This document shows positions 55,871 through 64,000 of a DNA stretch of 64,000 nt, piece after piece. Origin of the DNA: Albugo candida (Eukaryota; Oomycota; Peronosporomycetes; Albuginales); assembly GCA_040437565.1 (NCBI GenBank), contig JBDOQK010000027.1, positions 186,001 to 250,000 on the forward strand, in the 5' to 3' direction. A program made the position numbers and the translations under genes. Below the pieces are notes generated by a model. It had not been told where the DNA came from. It saw only the letters and a program-made list of their open reading frames with translations, and did not search any database. How positions within the stretch are numbered: the stretch's first letter is position 1; each line of letters begins with the position of its first letter.

Positions 55871-58800
55871 AGTATGCTGCGGGGTAGTGTTGGATGGCAG
55901 CAACCTAACGGATGTTCAGATAACATGCGAATACTTTGTAATTGCTCAGCAAAATAGCGTTTGAGTGGAATACGGGCCAGAATTAACGTACTTCCGCATA
56001 TAGTTCCCTCGCGTGGAAGTAGGAGAAGGGTCAACAACTTATAGCACAAATATGCGCAATCAACTGATTCGTCCAACATATGCCCACTCCATACCATCAC
56101 ACGATAAATAGTAACAATTGGTTGTGTCATAGCTCTGCATCTTTGCGAGCAAAATGCAGCCCGTCAACCCGTCTCCTTTATAACATATGAGCCCAATACG
56201 ACGAGAAATGTTGATATACTCTCTACCAACTACCTCATCTTTATTCATTTCATCTCAAATACAAACATTCCAATGCCGTCCAAATTGATTCAATCTGCAA
56301 TTGTGACCACCACTAATATCCGACACGCATTTAAAGTATTGGAAAATGCGATACACAACGGTCATCATTCAAATCGTCGCTGCTGATAATTCAAAATTAT
56401 CAAGAATGTTTTACAAATAAACCTCGTAACAAAGTAGTACAATGTACATTCGACGTAAATCCACATCGTTTTCGTCGAAAGGGGGATTCACGTGTTGTGG
56501 ATTTTAGCAGTGTGTTTCTACTCGTCGACAAAAGCCTAATCTGAATAAAATTCAGGTGACTATCTCCTTAACATTTGGAGTTGTAGTGGCAACCAAGGTC
56601 CTCAATTGAGAGCGAAAAACTGGGAAGGCTGCCATGCTAATTGCACGATCGATATAGACTGTATATATGACAAGTCGCAAACATGGGATAATAAATACCG
56701 AATCAAGTCATCACTTTTTGGGTCACGCGTATTGAAGGAGATTCTATCGATATTTAAGGTCTGGTGACTTGTGTTTTTTGCTTTTCGCTTCAAAGTTTAT
56801 TACGGTTGAAGGCGTCGATTGGTTTTATACGGCTATGATATCGCTTTCGATCAAGAATCTAGGACCAGTTTCAAAACATTTTGGTATTCGAGTGAAGGCG
56901 CTCGACACATGCGCGTACGTTCTGGACCAGGGGAGGCAATTGATGAGCTACTTCGGGATGATGGGCTAGTTTTGGCTCATTCTTTATGTACACCAATCAG
57001 CGGCGGCTGCTACAACGAAGCTGGATCGAGCAGCGTCCTTCTTAAGAAGATTGAAGAGCTCGGAAAAACAACAATCAAGTCGTTTCAGTCCCTTGTTGGT
57101 AGCCCACTGTGGGTCGCGCGATGTACTCGGCCTGATATCACGTTGCGGTGCACAAGGCAACACGTCAAACACATGAGCCGAAGGAACAAGATTCGAAACT
57201 GGCAAAGAGAATTGCCCGATACCTCGCTGGGAGCAAGACATGCGACTCGAGATGCGCACTGATGCAAAGAACAAAGGTGAAGTTACTCTGGAATTCTACA
57301 GCGATGCGGACATGGCTGCAGACAAGAGCGACAGGAAGTCTTTAACTGATGCTATGTTGATGCTTAATAGAATGCCCGTGAGTTGGGCTGCGAAGAAACA
57401 AGGAGGAATTTCGCTCTCGACAATGGAAGCTGAGTTTGTAGCAGCGTCAGAAACGGCTCGCGAGCTCCTTGGAGTCCCGGAGATGCTAATAATAGTTGGA
57501 CTGGCGCCGATTCTACCCATGCGGATGCATGTAGATAATCAAGCGGCTATTCGTCAGATCGAATGGGAGGCTTCTTCCTTGAGGGATAAGCAATTGATGT
57601 GCGCCACAAGTTTACTAGGAACTTTGTTCATCGAGGCCTGCTTGAGCCACGCTGCGTCCAGGCCGAGCTCATGCTCGAGGACCTANNNNNNNNNNNNNNN
57701 NNNNNNNNNNNNNNNNNNNNNNNNNNNNNNNNNNNNNNNNNNNNNNNNNNNNNNNNNNNNNNNNNNNNNNNNNNNNNNNNNNNNNTATGCCCACTCCATA
57801 CCATCACACGATAAATAGTAACAATTGGTTGTGTCATAGCTCTGCATCTTTATCTCGCAAAATGCAGCCCGTCAACCCGTCTCCTTTATAACATATGAGC
57901 CCAATACGACGAGAAATGTTGATATACTCTCTACCAACTACCTCATCTTTATTCATTTCATCTCAAATACAAACATTCCAATGCCGTCCAAATTGATTCA
58001 ATCTGCAATTGTGACCACCACTAATATCCGACACGCATTTAAAGTATTGGAAAATGCGATACACAACGGTCATCATTCAAATCGTCGCTGCTGATAATTC
58101 AAAATTATCAAGAATGTTTTACAAATAAACCTCGTAACAAAGTAGTACAATGTACATTCGACGTAAATCCACATCGTTTTCGTCGAAAGGGGGATTCACG
58201 TGTTGTGGATTTTAGCAGTGTGTTTCTACTCGTCGACAAAAGCCTAATCTGAATAAAATTCAGGTGACTATCTCCTTAACATTTGGAGTTGTAGTGGCAA
58301 CCAAGGTCCTCAATTGAGAGCGAAAAACTGGGAAGGCTGCCATGCTAATTGCACGATCGATATAGACTGTATATATGACAAGTCGCAAACATGGGATAAT
58401 AAATACCGAATCAAGTCATCACTTTTTGGGTCACGCGTATTGAAGGAGATTCTATCGATATTTAAGGTCTGGTGACTTGTGTTTTTTGCTTTTCGCTTCA
58501 AAGTTTATTACGGTTGAAGGCGTCGATTGGTTTTATACGGCTATGATATCGCTTTCGATCAAGAATCTAGGACCAGTTTCAAAACATTTTGGTATTCGAG
58601 TGAAGGCGCTCGACACATGCGCGTACGTTCTGGACCAGGGGAGGCAATTGATGAGCTACTTCGGGATGATGGGCTAGTTTTGGCTCATTCTTTATGTACA
58701 CCAATCAGCGGCGGCTGCTACAACGAAGCTGGATCGAGCAGCGTCCTTCTTAAGAAGATTGAAGAGCTCGGAAAAACAACAATCAAGTCGTTTCAGTCCC

Positions 58801-59700
58801 TTGTTGGTAGCCCACTGTGGGTCGCGCGATGTACTCGGCCTGATATCACGTTGCGGTGCACAAGGCAACACGTCAAACACATGAGCCGAAGGAACAAGAT
58901 TCGAAACTGGCAAAGAGAATTGCCCGATACCTCGCTGGGAGCAAGACATGCGACTCGAGATGCGCACTGATGCAAAGAACAAAGGTGAAGTTACTCTGGA
59001 ATTCTACAGCGATGCGGACATGGCTGCAGACAAGAGCGACAGGAAGTCTTTAACTGATGCTATGTTGATGCTTAATAGAATGCCCGTGAGTTGGGCTGCG
59101 AAGAAACAAGGAGGAATTTCGCTCTCGACAATGGAAGCTGAGTTTGTAGCAGCGTCAGAAACGGCTCGCGAGCTCCTTGGAGTCCCGGAGATGCTAATAA
59201 TAGTTGGACTGGCGCCGATTCTACCCATGCGGATGCATGTAGATAATCAAGCGGCTATTCGTCAGATCGAATGGGAGGCTTCTTCCTTGAGGGATAAGCA
59301 ATTGATGTGCGCCACAAGTTTACTAGGAACTTTGTTCATCGAGGCCTGCTTGAGCCACGCTGCGTCCAGGCCGAGCTCATGCTCGAGGACCTATTGACGA
59401 AAGCAGTAGACAAGCACAAGCTCGCCAAGCTGCGACCGCTAGTGGGTTTACACTAGCTAAGATGCTGATGATGCGATCGCGAGGAGGAGTGTTGAAGAAG
59501 GGTGTGTTGTTGTCAAGATACGCTATCGCACGATGCATGTTGGTAACGGCACAGTATTACTGACGCGCGGCCAGGCGATTTCTAAGGTGCGACTATACGA
59601 TTAGTAATGCGCGGTACGGAAAACTATCAAGGTATAGTCGAAAAAATCAAGAGGCTTAGAGTAGCAAGAGAGTTTGCGAACTAGGGACCTAATTATATTT
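55871..59700 (+). mobile_element. Copia fragment (element C), RT to 3' LTR, present as two near-identical copies
   Basis: Fossil. Reverse-transcriptase/RNase H parts lie at about 56.8-57.6 kb and again at 58.5-59.4 kb (LSTMEAEFVAAS, RMHVDNQAAIRQ). The second copy runs into a purine-rich GAGGAGGAG and an LTR start TGTTGAAG at 59491. That LTR appears cut at 59700, where element D begins. No gag or protease was found. Several breaks are present. Confidence 0.65.
56079..59393. repeat. 1.6-kb direct duplicate around a 100-N gap
   Basis: 56079-57685 and 57786-59393 are almost identical, offset by 1707 then 1708 bases; the only difference noticed is around 56150 versus 57858. The size and identity fit an unmerged contig overlap more than a true tandem duplication. 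Confidence 0.8.
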
Positions 59701-59909
59701 TGTTGAGCCCTGGTGCTGTTACGACAGAAACGACACAGGGAAGAGAACTAGAACACGGTCTTTAGTTTCCAATAGAAAAGTGGTATATTGATTTATTATT
59801 ATTGTTCAGCTGAATACGAAACGCCTCGCTACAATACAAAAATGCTATGTAGTCCACGCATTTCCATGTGGCTTCGTCATCATTTCTTCAACATGTTTTA
59901 CTTTCAACA
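59701..59909 (-). repeat. Element D, 3' LTR
   Basis: On the plus strand it begins TGTTGAGCCCTGGTGCTG and ends ACTTTCAACA. Confidence 0.8.
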
Positions 59910-62900
59910 CTTCTCCATCGGAGACTTCATTCATTTTTGTCTCGCTGGCGTTATCATTCAGCCCAACCAAGACCTTGAGCTCCTCCAGTCTAGGTGCTGG
60001 AACCGTTTTCGTCATAAGATCCGCAGGCATCCTGCGATTTTCCAGGTAGGTGGGCATCTCAATAATCCATTCTTTGCGTGTGAGCTCACGAATTTGAATC
60101 TCACATCTACGTGCTTCGATTTGACAGTAGATCCATCTCCTCCAAGCTGCTTAAGCGCTTCCTGATTATCCACATATAGTATCATAGGTTCGTTGCACTC
60201 TACTCAAAATTCACCAAGCAACTCACGTAGTCCAAGCATTTACACTACTACCACTACACGCAGCCGTAAGTTCTGCCCCATTTTCTACAATGAGATGCCA
60301 CCTTTTCTTTTAGCCAGTAAAGTCACAGGCATTCCGTCCACATTAATCCACCCTCCAGTAATTGATTTTCTGTCCGCCTTGTTAGCAGCAAAATCAGCGT
60401 CGCTGTAACCTATGATGGTTACAAGTTGCTGAGCAATATTGTCCTGCCGCATTTGTAGACGTAGTGTCTTAGTTTCTTGCAGATATCTTGCAATTCTTCT
60501 GGGCCAGCTTCCAGTCACCTATTGTTGGTGAGTGTGTGCGCCTAGAGACTCGATGTACTGCATACGATATATCAGGTCTGCTATAGCGTGACAACCATAG
60601 TAAGCTGCCCACTAAAAATTGAAAATTCTTAATCGCTATTTTCCCGTCTTTGCAAATGTCCGGCAAATTTTCATCGGTCTCATCAACTTCATTTGCTTCC
60701 TCACCGATTGGTGTAGGAACACCGCGTGCATCTTCCAGTCCGTTGTCCTTCAACATTTTTCGGATGGTCACTTCTTGGTCTATATCGTACCCATTTTCTT
60801 ACGTATAATTGATACGCATCCCTAAGAACTTTTGCACCTTTCCAAGATTTTTAACTGACAGATCTTGCAATTGATCGAAGAAGGTATTCACAAGTGACGA
60901 TTTCGTCGCTGTTACCAGTAGATCGTCAACATAGACATCAACCACAATAATATCTCTCTCCACGTGCTTTCGGTACACGCATATATCGGTTAGGCACTGT
61001 GAAAATCCCAAACTTTTCAACTTCTTATGGAGTCATTCGCTCCACAACCGCCCCGCTTGTTTTAACCCAAACAAGGCCTTCTTTAGTGCCAATGCGAGCT
61101 CACTCACACGATTTGTCTCTAACTGAGCAATAACATCTTTTCCAATATCCATTTCCTTTGGAATACGCAAGTAAATGCTCAAATCCGATTCTTTCTCGGC
61201 CTTAACGTATGCATTTGGAATGTCGCCAGGTTTGGCTGGCACACGCCACTTCGAGAGAGTGCCAATATTAGCTTGACGCTTGACATGTCCATGACCGCCG
61301 CAAAAGTAATGTTTTAATCTCGACCAAACACTTGCTCATTTCCACAGGCCACCAACCGGGCCTTAAATCGCTCGAAATTACCGTTCGCGTCTCTTTTTTT
61401 GTAAGCCCACTTTGTATGCAGGCTTTTTGCACCGTCCGGTAAACGAACTACATTCCAGACACCGTTTTGTTCTAGTGCACTAAGCTCTTCCCGCATCGCC
61501 ACCTTCCACTGTTACTTTTGAGTACTACGCATCGCTTGACCAAAGTTTTGTGGATGTGTATCCCGCATGAGGTTAACACTACCTGCTCCAATATCTCCAC
61601 TTAATATCTTCGTACTCCGCACATTTTCTTTAGTTGAATTTGAGCGCGTTACCGGTTTCTCTCTTGTCCAGATCGCTTTATTTTTTTTGTCTCGCAGTAA
61701 ATTCTGATTTATTTGCTTGTCCTGCTGTTTGTTGCCAAGAGTCTCGATGTTTTTCACGTGTTGCGTAGTGGTCACTACGCATTCATTCGGCAAATAAACG
61801 CGTTATCCTTTAGTCGTATCTCCAATTCCAATGATTACACCACGCTGGCACCGTTGCGCAAAAGGTTTCTTCCGTGGGTCACTAAAAACCGTGCACGGGG
61901 ATCCAAAAGTAACAATCTCGCCGAGTGTAGGTGTGGCATTCCTCAGAAATTGTAATGGTGAAACTCTGCCAGTTTTCACATTTGTGGGTGGGCGGTTTAT
62001 AATGTATGCCGCGTATTGAATTGCGTCTTCCCAAAATTGGAATGGCAATCCACACGCAAAAATTTTGCACCTGGCCATTATAATAACGGTTCGATGCATT
62101 CTTTCAGACTTTCCGTTGCTTGCCTGATTCCTCGCCTTGCTGCGTTGCCTGGCCACACTGCAGAACAAATCAACGTTCTCATATTCTCCACCCGAATCGG
62201 TTCGTAAAACATGAATTTTACAATCGAATCGTTTCTCAAAATAAACCAAAAAAATCAAAAAAAAATTCGCTGCGGCATCTTTTGTCTTGGCTAAGAAAAC
62301 CTGGACGCAATTACTTTTGTAATCCACAAAAATTACCATGTACAGGTTTCCAAGTCGATCTCTCGGTGTAAGTGGGCCCTTTAAGTCAGAGCAACGACTC
62401 CATCAATGCTTTCAATTGGAGAGCGCTCACTGAATCAACTTTGGCCTGTCGATTTCTGCTCTGCTTTCCTTGAGCACAGGTCAAACAGTTTTCACGACTG
62501 TGATCCGTAAGCATGATTCCAGACGCAGAGTCCTTGGTTAATCGTTCGATAGCATCGTAATTAAGGTGTCCCAATCTTCTGTGAAACTCCATTAGTGATC
62601 CCTTTTGAACTGCACTCGAAAAATTATTTGGATATTCGAAATTTCCATCAACGGTCGCCAAAATGACGTCACGAACTTGAGAAACTTTTCGGTGAATTTT
62701 GGCCTTCACAACGAGTACATTTTTCATCAGGTCGACATCAAAAGCAACATTTTTGCCATCAGTGCTTGCGAGGACACATTTTCCGGAATGTTTCATTCAC
62801 GAGTACCCTTTCTCGTCTAAAATTCCATACATGATAAAATTTTGCGTTGAGCCTTTGGCGTAATCAACGTTCGTGAGCTTCACAATCTTCTGTTCTCCCA

Positions 62901-63368
62901 ACGCCATCACAGCCAGCATCACAGATCCTTTTTTGCTGATTTGTAAAGGCTTTCCATCTGACTGAACGCAAGTGCCGTCAGCATCTTCCAAGTCGTCTAG
63001 CCATGTTTTATCTCCAATCAGGTGTAGGCGACTAGAACCACTGTCTAAAATCCAGATTTGCTCATCACAGCTCGTACGTCCGGAATAGCCAGAGTGAGGT
63101 CCGCTTCATCCTTTTCTCGTTGATACGCTTTTGGACATTTAGCTTTCAAGTGACCCATTTCTCCGCAGATATGACATCGTCTCGTATCTTGAAACCGACG
63201 GTCTTGAATTGCGCTAACAACTTCCCTTCCCGTTCGTTTATTAACTACGCCTGACTCCCACGCTTGAGCAAAGTGTGTCAGCTCTTCCGCTTGCTGAATG
63301 TAGTCTGTTCTGCGATCATCCACCTTCGCCATTAACACGATTCTCATCTCTTGAGAAGCATATTGAAC

Positions 63369-63468
63369 NNNNNNNNNNNNNNNNNNNNNNNNNNNNNNNN
63401 NNNNNNNNNNNNNNNNNNNNNNNNNNNNNNNNNNNNNNNNNNNNNNNNNNNNNNNNNNNNNNNNNNNN
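63369..63468. other. 100-N gap without visible duplicated flank
   Basis: Lies in the gag part of element D. Its flanks do not repeat. Confidence 0.85.
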
Positions 63469-63706
63469 ATTCTTCTAGACGATCCAAACGACCAACCAGC
63501 CCACGCATGAGCTGCAACAATTCGTCTTTGTCTTGTTTATCACCCCTATTCCTCTCCTGAAGTGTTTGGTTTGTACGCCAACATCCACCGCCGTGCTTTT
63601 TTCTTCTAGTACGTCTACTACCCTGGCTCTCTCGTGGCCAGGAGTAGTCACTGGTGACGAGGCATTATTCTCGTCAACCTCATAGCCATGAACAAAGTCC
63701 GCCATG

Positions 63707-63718
63707 GGGCTCATAACC
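63707..63718 (-). other. Primer binding site of element D (initiator tRNA-Met half)
   Basis: GGTTATGAGCCC on the minus strand, directly next to the 5' LTR, identical to elements A and B. Confidence 0.7.
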
Positions 63719-63925
63719 TGTTAAACCCTGGTGCTGTTATGATAGACACGACACAGGAGAGCGAACTAGAACACGCTCTTTAGTTTCCAATCGAAAAGTG
63801 GTATTGATTTATCACTATTCTTCAGCTAAATACGAAACGCCTCGCTACAATACAAAAATGTTATGTAGTCCACGCATTTCCACATAGCTTCGTCATCATT
63901 TCTTCAACATATTCTACTTTCAACA
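63719..63925 (-). repeat. Element D, 5' LTR
   Basis: On the plus strand it begins TGTTAAACCCTGGTGCTG and ends ACTTTCAACA, matching the left LTR. The last 75 bases of the window beyond it show nothing recognisable. Confidence 0.8.
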
Positions 63926-64000
63926 TATCGAGTATTCAATTTGCCACTTGCTGAGTACTACGCATCTTCTAATAGAATGTAGCCTTCGAAATCGCTGAAG

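Larger units (their letters stand above)
59701..63925 (-). mobile_element. Copia LTR retrotransposon (element D), full length
   Basis: Fossil, 4.2 kb, all parts present in order on the minus strand but with about ten breaks. LTRs: 63719-63925 (5') and 59701-59909 (3'), roughly 90% alike by eye. Parts from right to left: gag with CCHC knuckle CHICGEMGHLKAKC near 63.2 kb, protease with a DSGSS-type site near 63.05 kb, GAG-pre-integrase near 62.6 kb, integrase near 62.3-61.9 kb (FVDYKSN, DSGGEYEN), reverse transcriptase near 61.4-60.9 kb (YVDDLLVTA), and RNase H near 60.5-60.0 kb. It seems to have inserted into the 3' LTR of element C. Confidence 0.85.

Overview
The window looks like a nuclear scaffold from an oomycete plant pathogen, most likely a white rust (Albugo-type). 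The reasons are AT-leaning, tightly packed genes; introns mostly of 45-75 nt with GT-AG borders; intracellular GH5 exo-beta-1,3-glucanase paralogues; an IQ/WW/B-box protein of a type common in oomycetes; and a Crinkler-like effector remnant with an LxLYLxK-type N-terminal motif. The species call is inference. Nothing prokaryotic (operons, ribosome binding sites, CRISPR) is present.

Positions 1 to about 37 kb are a gene-dense housekeeping region. In order it holds: the 3' end of an astacin-like membrane metalloprotease; a TPT/SLC35 nucleotide-sugar or phosphate translocator; a small protein with a myristoylation-type N-terminus; an IQ/WW/B-box protein; PRMT3; a Rab8/Sec4-type GTPase; a voltage-gated K+ channel with a C-terminal zinc ribbon; a CLC chloride channel/transporter with CBS domains; a SAM-DUF445 membrane protein; two GH5 exo-glucanase paralogues separated by 2.7 kb without recognisable genes; a long coiled-coil protein; a RidA-family enzyme; a SMIM4-like mitochondrial microprotein; a HAD phosphatase-like protein divergent from a PX-domain protein; a RING protein; POLD2; and CLN3 (battenin). 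I traced splice junctions by eye for most of these, and in most cases the exon lengths sum to a whole number of codons.

From about 37.3 kb to the end is a transposable-element island. It contains three LTR-bearing Copia-type elements or remnants that share an initiator-tRNA-Met half-molecule primer site (plus fragments of others), a decayed Gypsy element, several Mutator-like (MULE) transposase remnants, and short TIR elements with 8-10 bp target duplications. One MULE carries a Copia element inserted within it. A decayed Crinkler-like gene sits inside this island.

Fourteen runs of exactly 100 N occur. At eleven of them the sequence before the gap is repeated directly after it (33 bp to 1.6 kb). 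These look like unmerged overlapping contig ends, not biology, and removing one copy restores full-length reading frames in PRMT3, both GH5 genes, the IQ/B-box gene and POLD2.
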